From positions 62,001-126,000 of the forward strand of contig NZ_WBIN01000012.1 in assembly GCF_009749385.1 (NCBI RefSeq): DNA of 64,000 nt, given 5' to 3'. Below the pieces are notes generated by a model. It saw nothing but the letters and a program-made list of their open reading frames with translations. It was not told the origin of the DNA and searched no databases. The DNA comes from Agromyces allii. GTDB lineage: Bacteria > Actinomycetota > Actinomycetes > Actinomycetales > Microbacteriaceae. Positions 10,050 through 19,146 of this stretch are shown one piece after another. The translations under genes were made by a program, and so were the position numbers. Within the stretch, counting starts at the first letter, position 1; the number at the start of each line of letters is the position of its first letter.

Positions 10050-11858
10050 ATGGCGACACTCTTCGACGGATATGCCACCGCAGGCACCAACCGTGCCGGG
10101 CGCCGGCGACGCGCGGGGCGGCCGTGGGACGAGATGTTCCCCGACGGCACGACCGAGGTGCGCGAGCCCTACCGCGAGCTGTACCCGGCGCTCGCCCGCA
10201 TGTCGCAGGACGAACTGCGGGGGCGCACCGATGCCCTCGCGAGCTCGTACCTCGCACAGGGCGTCACGTTCGACTTCGCGGGCGAGGAGCGGCCGTTCCC
10301 GCTCGACGCGGTGCCGCGAGTGATCGCCGCCTCCGACTGGGCGCGCGCCGAGACGGGCGTCGCGCAACGGGTGCGGGCGCTCGAGGCGTTCCTCGCCGAC
10401 GTCTACGGCCCGCAGCGCGCGATCGCCGACGGCGTGATCCCGGCGGCGCTGATCAGCTCGTCGACGCACTACCACCGGCAGGCGGCCGGCATCGTGAGCG
10501 CGAACGGCGTGCGCATCCACGTCGCGGGCATCGACCTGATCCGCGACGAGCAGGGCGACTGGCGGGTGCTCGAAGACAACGTGCGCGTGCCGAGCGGCGT
10601 GAGCTACGTCATCTCGAACCGGCGGGTGATGGCGCAGACGCTGCCCGAGCTGTTCACCTCGATGCGCGTTCGACCGGTCGGGGAGTACCCGAACCGGCTG
10701 CTGCAGGCGCTGCGGGCGAGCGCGCCCGACGGCGTCGAGGACCCGACCGTGGTCGTGCTGACGCCCGGCGTGCACAACTCGGCGTACTACGAGCACACGC
10801 TGCTCGCGCGGCTCATGGGCGTCGAGCTCGTCGAGGGCCGCGACCTGTTCTGCTCTGGCGGTCGCGTGTGGATGCACACCACCGCCGGCCCGACCCGCGT
10901 CGACGTCATCTACCGCCGCGTCGACGACGAGTTCCTCGACCCGCAGCAGTTCCGCCCCGATTCGGTGCTCGGCGCGCCCGGCCTCATGCTCGCCGCGCGA
11001 CTCGGCCACGTCACGATCGCGAACGCCGTGGGTAACGGCGTCGCCGACGACAAGCTCGTCTACACGTACGTGCCCGACCTCATCCGCTACTACCTGGGCG
11101 AGGAGCCCGTGCTGCCCAACGTCGACACCTGGCGCCTCGAGGAGCCCGATGCGCTCGCCGAGGTGCTCGACCGCCTCGACGAGCTCGTCGTGAAGCCCGT
11201 CGACGGCTCGGGCGGCAAGGGCCTCGTCATCGGACCGGATGCCTCGAAGGGCGAGCTCGACGAGCTGCGAAAGCGGCTGCTCGCCGACCCGCGCGGCTGG
11301 ATCGCCCAGCCCGTGGTGCAGCTCTCGACGATCCCGACCCTCGTCGAGGACGGCCTGCGCCCACGCCATGCCGACCTCCGCCCCTTCGCGGTCAACGACG
11401 GCAACGAGGTGTGGGTGCTTCCCGGCGGACTCACGCGCGTCGCGCTGCCGGAGGGGCGACTCGTCGTGAACTCCAGCCAGGGCGGCGGGTCGAAGGACAC
11501 CTGGGTGCTCGAGTCGAGCCCGCCGCCCGTGTTCGACACCGGCGGGCTGCCCGTCGTACTCCAGGCCGTCGGCGGCCACCGCTCGGCGGGCGCGCTCGTG
11601 GCCGACCAGGCGTCGCCGAACACGCAGCCCGCGACGGGCCTGCACGGTGCACCGGCGCACGCCGTGGGCGAGGCGCGGGAGGGCCGCGAGGCGCGCGAGC
11701 CGCGCACCGCGTCGCCGGTCACCTCCTCGCCGCAGGACGAGGACGCCCCCGTGCGGCAGCAGCAACAACAGCAGCAACAGCAACAGCAACAGCAACGAGA
11801 ACGCGAACGGATGCCGCGGCATCCGCTCATCGAAGGCCGGGAGGGCGCATCATGCTGA
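10050..11858 (+). CDS. Circularly permuted ATP-grasp protein (DUF404/DUF407 family)
   Basis: 602 aa. Begins MATLFDGYATAGTN; conserved segments include FAGEERPFPLDAVPRVI, GIDLIRDEQGDWRVLEDNVRVPSGVSYVISNRR (Glu/Asn of the permuted ATP-grasp metal site), and VVKPVDGSGGKGLVIGPDA (the ATP-binding lysine/glycine loop, here C-terminal because of the permutation). These enzymes are predicted, from gene context, to ligate amino acids or peptides in an ATP-dependent way; substrate unknown. After the catalytic core (ends near ...TWVLESS) there is an unstructured tail of about 110 residues containing 13 consecutive Gln. First of a three-gene operon; its stop overlaps the next start (ATGCTGA, 11852-11858). 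No strong ribosome-binding site precedes 10050, but family alignment supports it. Confidence 0.9.
   Translation: MATLFDGYATAGTNRAGRRRRAGRPWDEMFPDGTTEVREPYRELYPALARMSQDELRGRTDALASSYLAQGVTFDFAGEERPFPLDAVPRVIAASDWARAETGVAQRVRALEAFLADVYGPQRAIADGVIPAALISSSTHYHRQAAGIVSANGVRIHVAGIDLIRDEQGDWRVLEDNVRVPSGVSYVISNRRVMAQTLPELFTSMRVRPVGEYPNRLLQALRASAPDGVEDPTVVVLTPGVHNSAYYEHTLLARLMGVELVEGRDLFCSGGRVWMHTTAGPTRVDVIYRRVDDEFLDPQQFRPDSVLGAPGLMLAARLGHVTIANAVGNGVADDKLVYTYVPDLIRYYLGEEPVLPNVDTWRLEEPDALAEVLDRLDELVVKPVDGSGGKGLVIGPDASKGELDELRKRLLADPRGWIAQPVVQLSTIPTLVEDGLRPRHADLRPFAVNDGNEVWVLPGGLTRVALPEGRLVVNSSQGGGSKDTWVLESSPPPVFDTGGLPVVLQAVGGHRSAGALVADQASPNTQPATGLHGAPAHAVGEAREGREAREPRTASPVTSSPQDEDAPVRQQQQQQQQQQQQQRERERMPRHPLIEGREGASC
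11757..11795 (+). repeat. CAG/CAA microsatellite encoding 13 glutamines
   Basis: Thirteen glutamine codons in a row (a mix of CAG and CAA, with a regular CAACAG alternation in the second half), followed by the charged run RERER. It lies in the disordered tail of the ATP-grasp protein. Such repeats can change length by slippage; codon mixing will reduce that. Confidence 0.95.
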
Positions 11859-12781
11859 GCCGCATCGCCGAGTCGCTGTTCTGGATCGGCCGCTACATCG
11901 AGCGCAGCGACGGCACCGCGCGCATCCTCGACGTGCACCTGCAGCTGCTGCTCGAGGACCCGTGGATCGACGAGGACACCGCCTGCCGCGCACTGCTGAG
12001 CGTGATGGGCAGCGAGGCCGAGAGCGACGTGCCGCTCGGCCGCGACGACGTGATCACGCTGCTCGCGGTCGACCGCAAGCACCCGGCGTCGATCGCGCAC
12101 TCGGTCGCCGCCGCCCGCGAGAACGCCAGGCGCGCCCGCGAGATCGTCTCGACCGAGCTGTGGGAGGCGCTGAACCACACGAACGCGCGCATGCCGCATC
12201 GCGTCGCGAGCGATAAGACGCACGAGTTCTTCCGCTGGGTGCGCGACCGCTCGGCCCTCGCGATCGGCGTCGTCGACTCCGCGACGAGCCGCGACGAGGC
12301 GTGGCACTTCTTCGCCCTCGGGCGGGCCATCGAACGCGCCGACATGACCGCCCGGCTGCTCGCCACCCGCTCCCTCACCGAGGCGAGCGGCCCGAGCTGG
12401 ACCACCATCCTCCGCAGCTGCGGCGGCTACGAGGCCTACCTCCGCAGCTACCGCGGCGTGCCCTCGAGCGAGTCGGCGGCGGAGTTCCTGCTGCTCGACC
12501 GCCTGTTCCCGCGCTCGATCATCTCGAGCGTCATCCGCGCAGAGGAATCCCTGCGCGAGATCGACCCGCGGGCCGGCCGCGTCGGCGTCACCGATCAGGC
12601 CAGGCGACTGCTCGGGCAGATCAGGTCCGAGCTCGAGTACCGGCCGATCGCCGACATCCTCGTCGACCTCACGGGCCACATGGAGCACCTGCAGGCCGTC
12701 ACGTCGTCGACGAGCGAGGCGATCAGGGCGCGGTACTTCCCGACGAGCGTGGTCCCGGTCTGGATCGGAGAGGTCTCATGA
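11852..12781 (+). CDS. Alpha-E domain protein (DUF403)
   Basis: 309 aa, entirely covered by the alpha-helical Alpha-E domain. Family-diagnostic start MLSRIAESLFWIGRYIERSDGTARILDVHLQ and internal ALGRAIERADMTARLLATR. Begins at the ATG of an ATGCTGA overlap with the ATP-grasp gene, with GGGAGGG ahead of it. Alpha-E proteins nearly always accompany a permuted ATP-grasp protein and a transglutaminase, as here, and are thought to form a complex with them; no biochemical activity is established. Its stop overlaps the next gene (ATGA at 12778-12781). Confidence 0.93.
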   Translation: MLSRIAESLFWIGRYIERSDGTARILDVHLQLLLEDPWIDEDTACRALLSVMGSEAESDVPLGRDDVITLLAVDRKHPASIAHSVAAARENARRAREIVSTELWEALNHTNARMPHRVASDKTHEFFRWVRDRSALAIGVVDSATSRDEAWHFFALGRAIERADMTARLLATRSLTEASGPSWTTILRSCGGYEAYLRSYRGVPSSESAAEFLLLDRLFPRSIISSVIRAEESLREIDPRAGRVGVTDQARRLLGQIRSELEYRPIADILVDLTGHMEHLQAVTSSTSEAIRARYFPTSVVPVWIGEVS

Positions 12782-13623
12782 GTCGCATCCGCATCGTGCA
12801 CCGCACGGGATTCACCTACGCCGAGCCGGCGACGGCCTCGTACAACGAGGCGCGCATGCTGCCGCACTCCGACGGGCACCAGTTCGTCATGCAGGCGGGC
12901 CTCGACATCCGCCCGGGTGCGAGTCAGCACTCCTACCTCGACTACTGGGGCACGCGCGTCTCGACGTTCGAGGTGCTGACCCCGCACCAGGAGCTCTCGG
13001 TGACGGCCACGAGCCTCGTGGAGGTGCACCCGGCCCCCGCTCCGCGCACCGAGCTCGGCTGGGACGAGCTCGCCGTCGCGGCTGCATCGACCGTGACGCT
13101 CGTGGAGTCGACCGGCCGTTCGCGGCAGACCGACCCGCCCGACGAGGTGCGCGCGCTCGCCGCGGAGATCGTCGCCGAGGGCGGCAACGTGAGCGAGACG
13201 GCGCTCGAGATCTGCCGCGCCGTCGGCTCGTCGATGGAGTACATGCGCGGCGTCACGGGCGTGCACTCCACGGCCGCGGAGGCCTGGGCCGAACGCAAGG
13301 GCGTGTGCCAGGACATCACGCACGTCGCGCTCGGCGCCCTGCGCTCGGCCGGCATCCCCGCGCGCTACGTCTCGGGGTACCTGCACCCCGACCCCGGGGC
13401 ATCCGTCGGCCAGACCGTCGTCGGCGAGTCGCATGCGTGGGTCGAGTGGTACGCGGGGGAGTGGCGCGGCTACGACCCGACCAACCTCGTCGAGGTCGGC
13501 GACCGGCACGTGCTCGTCGGCCGCGGCCGCGACTACGGCGACGTGCCGCCGCTCAGAGGCGTCTACGCGGGCCCCGGTGCGTCGGAGCTGTTCGTCTCGG
13601 TCGAGATCACGCGCGTCGCCTGA
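12778..13623 (+). CDS. Transglutaminase-like cysteine protease, last gene of the ATP-grasp/alpha-E operon
   Basis: 281 aa. N-terminal beta domain (IVHRTGFTYAEPATASYNEARMLP) typical of bacterial transglutaminase-like proteins, then the papain-fold core with the full triad: Cys near 177 in KGVCQDITH, His near 219 in ESHAWVEWY, Asp near 234 in GYDPTNL. Probably a cytoplasmic peptidase or amide-bond-forming enzyme: no signal peptide. Translationally coupled to the alpha-E gene. Together the three genes form the conserved peptide-ligase/protease cassette found widely in bacteria. Followed by a strong terminator hairpin. Confidence 0.93.
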   Translation: MSRIRIVHRTGFTYAEPATASYNEARMLPHSDGHQFVMQAGLDIRPGASQHSYLDYWGTRVSTFEVLTPHQELSVTATSLVEVHPAPAPRTELGWDELAVAAASTVTLVESTGRSRQTDPPDEVRALAAEIVAEGGNVSETALEICRAVGSSMEYMRGVTGVHSTAAEAWAERKGVCQDITHVALGALRSAGIPARYVSGYLHPDPGASVGQTVVGESHAWVEWYAGEWRGYDPTNLVEVGDRHVLVGRGRDYGDVPPLRGVYAGPGASELFVSVEITRVA

Positions 13624-13627
13624 CGTG

Positions 13628-13664
13628 CGGAGGGCCCGCGCGACACGGTCGCACGGGCCCTCCG
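13628..13664. terminator. Rho-independent-type hairpin between convergent genes
   Basis: CGGAGGGCCCG (13628-13638) pairs perfectly with CGGGCCCTCCG (13654-13664), and the intervening bases GCGAC/GTCGC extend the stem. It lies between the ends of the transglutaminase gene and the GH31 gene and can serve both; no U-tract, as is common in high-G+C actinobacteria. Confidence 0.8.
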
Positions 13665-13679
13665 ATCCTGCTGCTCCGC

Positions 13680-16600
13680 TCACCCGCAGGCGAACGTCGC
13701 GTCCCCCCACACCCCGTGAGCACCATTGATGCTCCCGGGAGCCTCGACGATCAGGTCGACGTACTGCACGCCGGTGAGATCGACGCTCACCTTCTCGGGC
13801 GCGAACCCGGGCGTGAAGGTGCGCGACTGGTAGCGGTTCTCGCCGTCGACGTCGACCTTGAAGATCACGTTGCCGGCGAAGCCCGCCTCCAGCCCGACCT
13901 CGGAGGTGAAGGCGCTGCACGCCCCGCCGACGTAGTACGTGATCTTCGACGCGGCGTGCACGCCGAGTCCCTTCGCGTACGTCGGCTGCTCGCCCGTGAC
14001 CGGGTCGGTGTAGTTGATCGCGAGCGGCACGTCGGGCGAGTTCGCGGCATCCTTGTTCGCCACGTCCTTGCCGATGACGCCCCAGCCGTTGGTGGCGCTG
14101 AGCCACGACAGCCCGGAGGCCGGGACCGTGCCGCTCGGCGGCGTCGGCAGCGGCTGGTCGACGACCTTCCAGTCGAAGATCTTCAGCCGGCTCTCGGTGG
14201 GAAGCACCACGTAGGCGAGCTCCTTCGCGGGGTTCAGGCGCACGAGGTTCGAGTACACCTGGTACTTGCCGGTCGGGTACTCGTACACCGCGGGGTTCGT
14301 CGCGCTGTTGCGGCCGAGCGAGGTGATCGCGACGCTCGCACCGCCGAGCCCCGACGCCTGCTGCAACCAGTTCGGGAAGAACACGGCCTGCTTCGTCACG
14401 GTGCCGTCGGCGTAGTGCAGCTCGAGCTCCGGGTTCACGCCGCCGCCGGACGCGGCGGAGGCGAGCACCGCGAGGTGCGTGCCCTGACCCTGGAGCGCGA
14501 TCGTCTGCCCGGCGGGCGAGACGGAATCGGCGGCCCCGTCGGGCGCGGGCCAGGTGTACGCGATCGCCGCGTCGCCCGTGCCGACGGTGACCGTCGACCC
14601 GGGTGCGACGCCGGCCCGAGCGAGCGCCTCGGCCGAGAAGCTCGCACCGCCGCCGTCGAAGTCCCCGGCCTTGGCCGTCGCGATCTCGGTGACCGCGTCG
14701 GCGTTGTACGCGCCGGCCAGCGATCCGTAGGCGATGTAGAGCTGGTTGGCGCCCGAGGCCGAGTACGGCTCGCCCTTCGACGTGTATGCCGCCTCGACCG
14801 TGACGGTCTGCAGGTCGGCGGCCGCGGCATCCGTGACTTCGAAGACGAATTCGGCGCTCGCCGAGCCGCCCTTCTTCACGGTGCCGACCTGGTCGCCGCT
14901 CGACGACACGAGGCTCCAGCCCTCGGGCGCGACCGGCCTCAGCACGACCCCGTCCTTCGCCTTGGAGCCGGTGTTGCGGAAGGTCGCGGTGACCGTCGTC
15001 TGCTCGCCCTGGAAGACGCGCTGGGCGAGGTCCACCGCGACGGATGCCGCAGCGGCGTCCGCGTCCTGGCCGCCCACGCCGCTCGTGTCGGTGAGCGTGA
15101 GCCGCACCGAGTCGTCGGCGTCGATCGCGCCGGTCGAGATCACGACGACCCCGCCGGCCTGATCGGCGACGTAGGTCCAGCCGGGGGCCGCGTCGAGCGC
15201 GGCGACGTCGTCGACCCGGGGCAGGGTGCGGTTGCCGAGCTTGACCTGCTTCGGCGCCGATCCCGTGTGCGCCTCGACGCGGTACGGCCGGGTGTCGGCC
15301 ATGCCGGAGTAGTCGCCGTCGCGTTCGCCGATCTCGATGCGCACGGTGCCCTTCTTGCCCGCCTTCGGGGCGTCGACCGAGAACTCCTGCGTGCTCGAGT
15401 CGCCGTCGGCGTAGGCGCGCGTGACCTTGTCGTCCTCGTAGAGCTCGAACTCGCTGTCGCCCTGCGGGTAGACCGAGAGGGTGATCGGCGAGTCCTCCGG
15501 AACGAGCGAGGCGTTGCGGGCGACGACGCCCTGCGGCACCACCGCTCCGGCCCGCACGAAGATCGGCAGGCGGTCGAGCGGGGCAGGGTGTCCGTTCAGC
15601 ACCTGTCCACCCTCGTGCACGCGACCCGTCCAGTAGTCGACCCACTGGTCGCCAGCGGGCAGGTAGATGCCGTTGCGCACGGCCGTCTTCGTGAACACCG
15701 GCGCGACGAGGTAGTCGCCGCCGAGCAGGAACTCGTTGTTCGCCTCGACGCTGTACGCCCCCTGGTCCTGCGGGTACTCGAGCGCCACCGACCGCATCAT
15801 CGGCAGGCCGCTGCGGTGCGACTCGGCCGCGAGCGAGTAGATGTAGGGCATGAGCTGCTGACGCAGCTGCAGATACGCGCGGTTGATGGCGGTCGCCTCG
15901 TCGCCGTAGAGCCACGGGCGCTTGTCGGTCGACGCCCACCCGCTCATCGAGTAGAGCGCGGGCGCGAACGCCTTCCACTGCAGGTCGCGCACGTAGCTCT
16001 CGGCCGATCCGCCGAAGATGCCGTCGACATCGCCCGTCGTGAACGGCAGGCCCGAGTTGCCGGCGCCCGTGAGCGCGGAGACCTGCCAGCGCACGGCGTC
16101 GAGGTTGCCCGAGTGGTCACCGGTCCACTGCATGCCGCAGCGCTGCGAGCCCGCCCAGCCCTCGACCATGAGCGAGGTCCCTCGGGCGTCGGAGTACTGC
16201 TCGATGCCCGCATGCGCGGCCTCGCAGCCCGTGAGCGCGAGCCGGTAGCCCGACCCCACCCAGGCCACGTCGAGCTTGCGCAGGCGGATGCCGGCGTCGC
16301 CGACCTCCGACTCCTGCTCGGTCAGCGATCGCTGGGTCCAGAGGCCCGTCTTCAGGCCGGTCTCGGCCGCGATGGCGTCGACCGTCTGCGGCAGGTCCTG
16401 GTACTCGCAGCCGTACCCGTCGTTCACGAGCATCCAGCCCGCGGGCATGTCGTTCTCGACGAAGTCCTTCGCGATCTCGAGGGCCTGGGGGGTCTTGAGC
16501 TTCGCCGGGTCCTTCGAGCCCGAGTAGGTGGGGCTCGAGCGGTTGTAGCAGTCGGCGTCGCCGTACTCGAGGGCGTACACCGGGGGCATCATCGGGCGCC

Positions 16601-17489
16601 CCGTGAGCTTCGTGTACGAATCGAGCGAATCGGTGTAGTCGCCGACGAAGTAGTACGCGTCGAAGCGCTGTTCGGCGTGGGTCGTGGTGTGCGCCGCGAA
16701 GTCGTAGCTGCCGGTCGCGAAGGTGTTGCGGAGCACGCCGTAGCCGTTCGAGGACATGTAGTACGGCACCGCGTTCGGGTAGCCGTCGTCGTCCCAGTCG
16801 AAGTTCTTGGCCACGTTGATCGTGGCTCCGGTGTGGATGGAGCGGCCGTTCTGCATGCCGCCTCCGAGGAACTGCTCGCCCTCGACGCCCGCGAGGTGCT
16901 GGGTGGTCGACCGGCTGCCGAAGGTGAGCGGGGCCGACTCCGACCAGACGACCTCGCCGCCGCGCTTCAGTGTCGCAGCGCCGGTCGCACGGTCGATCTC
17001 GAGCGAGACCTTCGACGTCGAGACGGTGATGGGCTTGCCGCGCCGGTCGCCCACCTTGATCGACGTCCCGTCGAAGTCCTCCGTGCCGACGACGATGTTC
17101 GCGGTGCGCGCGGGGTCGCCCTCGGGCGTGTTGGCGGGGTCGGTGAACTCGCCGGTCGGCGAGGCCTCCATCCGCAGGGTCAGTGGGTCGAGGAACGTGA
17201 CCCGGTACGCGCCGTGCTCGGCCTCGAGCGTGACGGTGGACCCGTCGCGGTCGACTCCGGTGATCGCCCCCAACGTCGTGCCGGCGTCGTCGACGGGAAC
17301 CTCGGGGCTGACCTTGTCGGGGGTGATCGGCGTGGGTCCGGTCGCGGCTGCCGCGACGTCGGGCGACCCGACGGCGAGGGCGATCGAACCGAATCCGGTC
17401 ATCGCGACGAGGGCCGCGAGGCCCAGTGCGGTGGTTCGCCTGGCTCTGCCGGCGATGGGTGATCGAGACTGCTGCATCGTTGCTCGCAT
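13680..17489 (-). CDS. Secreted GH31-family glycoside hydrolase with C-terminal NPCBM-like domain
   Basis: 1269 aa. Sec signal peptide: basic N region with RRTTALGLAALVAMTGFGSIALA and a likely cleavage in AVGSPDVAAAATG. GH31 catalytic barrel about residues 150-750: GGGMQNGRSIHTG, GWMLVNDGYGCEY, nucleophile Asp near 404 in RKLDVAWVGSGY, acid/base Asp near 456 in QWTGDHSGN, then PFTTGDVDGIFGG. Downstream are beta domains including a NEW3-like segment (VTATFRNTGSKAKDGVVL) and, from about 1130, an NPCBM/NEW2-like module (LSATNGWGVIGKD... GLGVHAASKITYYVGGACSAF) that usually binds galactosyl or related sugars. Releases alpha-linked sugars outside the cell; the exact linkage is undecided. Alone in its unit and divergent from a hydrolase. 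A second in-frame ATG at 17477 is a possible start. Confidence 0.9.
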   Translation of the reverse strand: MRATMQQSRSPIAGRARRTTALGLAALVAMTGFGSIALAVGSPDVAAAATGPTPITPDKVSPEVPVDDAGTTLGAITGVDRDGSTVTLEAEHGAYRVTFLDPLTLRMEASPTGEFTDPANTPEGDPARTANIVVGTEDFDGTSIKVGDRRGKPITVSTSKVSLEIDRATGAATLKRGGEVVWSESAPLTFGSRSTTQHLAGVEGEQFLGGGMQNGRSIHTGATINVAKNFDWDDDGYPNAVPYYMSSNGYGVLRNTFATGSYDFAAHTTTHAEQRFDAYYFVGDYTDSLDSYTKLTGRPMMPPVYALEYGDADCYNRSSPTYSGSKDPAKLKTPQALEIAKDFVENDMPAGWMLVNDGYGCEYQDLPQTVDAIAAETGLKTGLWTQRSLTEQESEVGDAGIRLRKLDVAWVGSGYRLALTGCEAAHAGIEQYSDARGTSLMVEGWAGSQRCGMQWTGDHSGNLDAVRWQVSALTGAGNSGLPFTTGDVDGIFGGSAESYVRDLQWKAFAPALYSMSGWASTDKRPWLYGDEATAINRAYLQLRQQLMPYIYSLAAESHRSGLPMMRSVALEYPQDQGAYSVEANNEFLLGGDYLVAPVFTKTAVRNGIYLPAGDQWVDYWTGRVHEGGQVLNGHPAPLDRLPIFVRAGAVVPQGVVARNASLVPEDSPITLSVYPQGDSEFELYEDDKVTRAYADGDSSTQEFSVDAPKAGKKGTVRIEIGERDGDYSGMADTRPYRVEAHTGSAPKQVKLGNRTLPRVDDVAALDAAPGWTYVADQAGGVVVISTGAIDADDSVRLTLTDTSGVGGQDADAAAASVAVDLAQRVFQGEQTTVTATFRNTGSKAKDGVVLRPVAPEGWSLVSSSGDQVGTVKKGGSASAEFVFEVTDAAAADLQTVTVEAAYTSKGEPYSASGANQLYIAYGSLAGAYNADAVTEIATAKAGDFDGGGASFSAEALARAGVAPGSTVTVGTGDAAIAYTWPAPDGAADSVSPAGQTIALQGQGTHLAVLASAASGGGVNPELELHYADGTVTKQAVFFPNWLQQASGLGGASVAITSLGRNSATNPAVYEYPTGKYQVYSNLVRLNPAKELAYVVLPTESRLKIFDWKVVDQPLPTPPSGTVPASGLSWLSATNGWGVIGKDVANKDAANSPDVPLAINYTDPVTGEQPTYAKGLGVHAASKITYYVGGACSAFTSEVGLEAGFAGNVIFKVDVDGENRYQSRTFTPGFAPEKVSVDLTGVQYVDLIVEAPGSINGAHGVWGDATFACG

Positions 17490-17554
17490 TCTTCAGATTG
17501 ATGGTTTGTGACGTTTAGAGCGGCCAAACGCTCAAATAGAATCACTTTAAGATC

Positions 17555-17606
17555 ACCCCCGTCAAGGGGTCAGAAGTGATCCGCGCGTGACCCCCGTCTC
17601 GGGGTC
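17555..17606. repeat. Two near-identical small hairpins in the GH31 upstream region
   Basis: ACCCC-cgtcaa-GGGGT (17555-17570, with an extra pairable C) and GACCCC-cgtctc-GGGGTC (17589-17606) are copies of one 16-17 base element (ACCCCCGTCnnGGGGTC), 35 bases apart. ATCACTT (17541-17547) and AAGTGAT (17574-17580) form a wider inverted repeat around the first copy. Between two divergent genes, so an operator pair or transcription-blocking structure is more likely than a terminator. Confidence 0.5.
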
Positions 17607-17642
17607 GGGCGCGATCCGCACGAACGCTGCCATGATGTGCGC

Positions 17643-18491
17643 ATGCCGACGTTCACCGATGCGCACGGGGTCCACATCCACTACCAGGCGTGGCGCGTGC
17701 CCGAACCGACGGCGGTGGTGCAGCTCGCGCACGGCGTCGGCGAGCACATCGGACGCTACGGCGAGCTCGTCGCCGCACTGAACGAGGCCGGCTACTCCGT
17801 GTGGGCCGACGACCACCGCGGACACGGGCAGACCGGGTTCGAGCAGCACGGCGGCGACCTCGACCGCATGGGTCGACTCGGTCCGGGCGGCCTGCGCGCC
17901 ACGATCGACGCCGTGCACCAGTTCACCGGCGTGATCCGCGAGACCGAGGGCCATGAGCTGCCGCTCGTGCTGCTCGGGCACTCGTGGGGCTCGCTGATGG
18001 CGCAGATCATCCTCAACCGGCATCCGCTCGACTACGACGCCGTCGTGCTCACGGGCACGGCGTACCGCACGCTGTTCGACATGAACGGCGGCGATCTCAA
18101 CGCCCGGCACAAGCACCTCGGGCCCACGCCCGTCGAGTGGCTGAGCCGCGACCCCGCGGTCGCGCCCGCGTTCATGGCCGACCCGTACACGACCGAGGTC
18201 CCCCTGCGGAAGCTGTTCGGCACGCTCGACGCGATGCGCCTGCTCGGGCGTCCGGCGAAGCATCTGCCCTCCGAGCTGCCGCTGCTCATCATGGTCGGCT
18301 CCGACGACACGCTCGGCGGCGAGCAGAGCGCCGTGAAGCTCGCGAAGGCCTACGCGCGCCGATCGGGCCTGGTCGACGTGACCCTCGTGGTCTACGACGA
18401 CGCCCGCCACGAGGTCTTCAACGAGACCAACCGCGAAGAGGTGCGCGCCGACCTCATCACCTGGCTCGACGAGCGCTTCGCGACCGACTGA
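17643..18491 (+). CDS. Alpha/beta hydrolase, monoacylglycerol-lipase type
   Basis: 282 aa, cytoplasmic (no signal). Hydrolase_4 fold: oxyanion segment LAHGVGEHIGRYGELVAALNEAGY near residue 30, DDHRGHGQTG, nucleophile elbow GHSWGS with Ser near 109, Asp in MVGSDDTLGG and His in ARHEVFNE completing the triad. The lid region lies between the elbow and the Asp. Closest to bacterial monoglyceride lipases and lysophospholipase-like proteins. The ATG at 17643 is used because a -10-like CATGAT ends 6 bases before it (leaderless layout); a GTG at 17637 is two codons longer. No operon partner. Confidence 0.88.
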   Translation: MPTFTDAHGVHIHYQAWRVPEPTAVVQLAHGVGEHIGRYGELVAALNEAGYSVWADDHRGHGQTGFEQHGGDLDRMGRLGPGGLRATIDAVHQFTGVIRETEGHELPLVLLGHSWGSLMAQIILNRHPLDYDAVVLTGTAYRTLFDMNGGDLNARHKHLGPTPVEWLSRDPAVAPAFMADPYTTEVPLRKLFGTLDAMRLLGRPAKHLPSELPLLIMVGSDDTLGGEQSAVKLAKAYARRSGLVDVTLVVYDDARHEVFNETNREEVRADLITWLDERFATD

Positions 18492-18501
18492 GCCGGGCGG
18501 G

Positions 18502-19146
18502 CTACATCTTGGCGTGCCAGGGCGGCACGTCGTAGCCGAGCAGGCGGATGCGCGGGTGGTGCGAGGCATCCGACTCGGTGGCCCATGGGTAGACGATCGT
18601 CGTGACGTGGCAGTTGCCGAGCACGGGGAGCAGGTCGCGGTAGCCGTCGGGGTCCATGCCCGCGAGCTCGCAGAAGAGCAGGCGGATGAGGGTCGCGTGC
18701 GCCACGATCAGCACGCGGCCGTCGGGGAACTCCTCGACGAGCTCGTCGAACACCGGCACAGCGCGGGCGATGCCCGCCCGACCGGTCTCGCCGCCCGGGA
18801 ACGGATTGCTGGCCGGCGCGCGGCAGAACGCCGCCCACTCGTCGGGGTACTGCTCGACGAGTTCGTCGGGCGTGAGCCCCTCGGCGTCGCCGAAGTCGAT
18901 CTCGACCAGGCGCGGCTCGCTCCGGACCGGCAGTCCGGTGGTCTCGGCGGCGGGCGCGGCCGAGCGTTGCGCGCGGCTCAGCGGCGAGGCGACGATCGCG
19001 TCGAGCTGGGAGTCGACGGCCCACGCGCCGAGGGCGGCCGCCTGCCCGAGTCCGTGGCGCGTGAGCGCGACATCCGAGTTGCCGGCGTACCGATGGTCGG
19101 CGTGCCAGACCGTCTCGCCGTGACGTGCCAAGAAGAACGTGGTCAT
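18502..19146 (-). CDS. Histidine phosphatase family protein
   Basis: 214 aa. The phosphoglycerate-mutase-like signature FFLARHGETVWHADHRYAGNSD at the extreme N terminus carries the phosphorylated His; Arg follows at LSRAQRSA, and the second catalytic His in LIVAHATLIRLLFCEL. Glu in LVEIDFGDAEGL is the proton donor region. Cofactor-independent acid phosphatase/phosphoglycerate-mutase-like enzymes of this size act on small phosphoesters (alpha-ribazole-P, sugar phosphates); the substrate cannot be named. The ATG at 19146 has AGGGGG upstream. Convergent with the hydrolase (10 bp apart) and divergent from the lipoate ligase. Confidence 0.9.
   Translation of the reverse strand: MTTFFLARHGETVWHADHRYAGNSDVALTRHGLGQAAALGAWAVDSQLDAIVASPLSRAQRSAAPAAETTGLPVRSEPRLVEIDFGDAEGLTPDELVEQYPDEWAAFCRAPASNPFPGGETGRAGIARAVPVFDELVEEFPDGRVLIVAHATLIRLLFCELAGMDPDGYRDLLPVLGNCHVTTIVYPWATESDASHHPRIRLLGYDVPPWHAKM

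Noticed and set aside
13305..17462. A 1385-codon open frame on the plus strand opposite the GH31 gene
   Set aside because: Arg/Val/Gly-rich with no domain; a side effect of high-G+C codon use opposite a long real gene. The same applies to other long antisense frames (for example opposite pgm, the permeases and the amidohydrolase).
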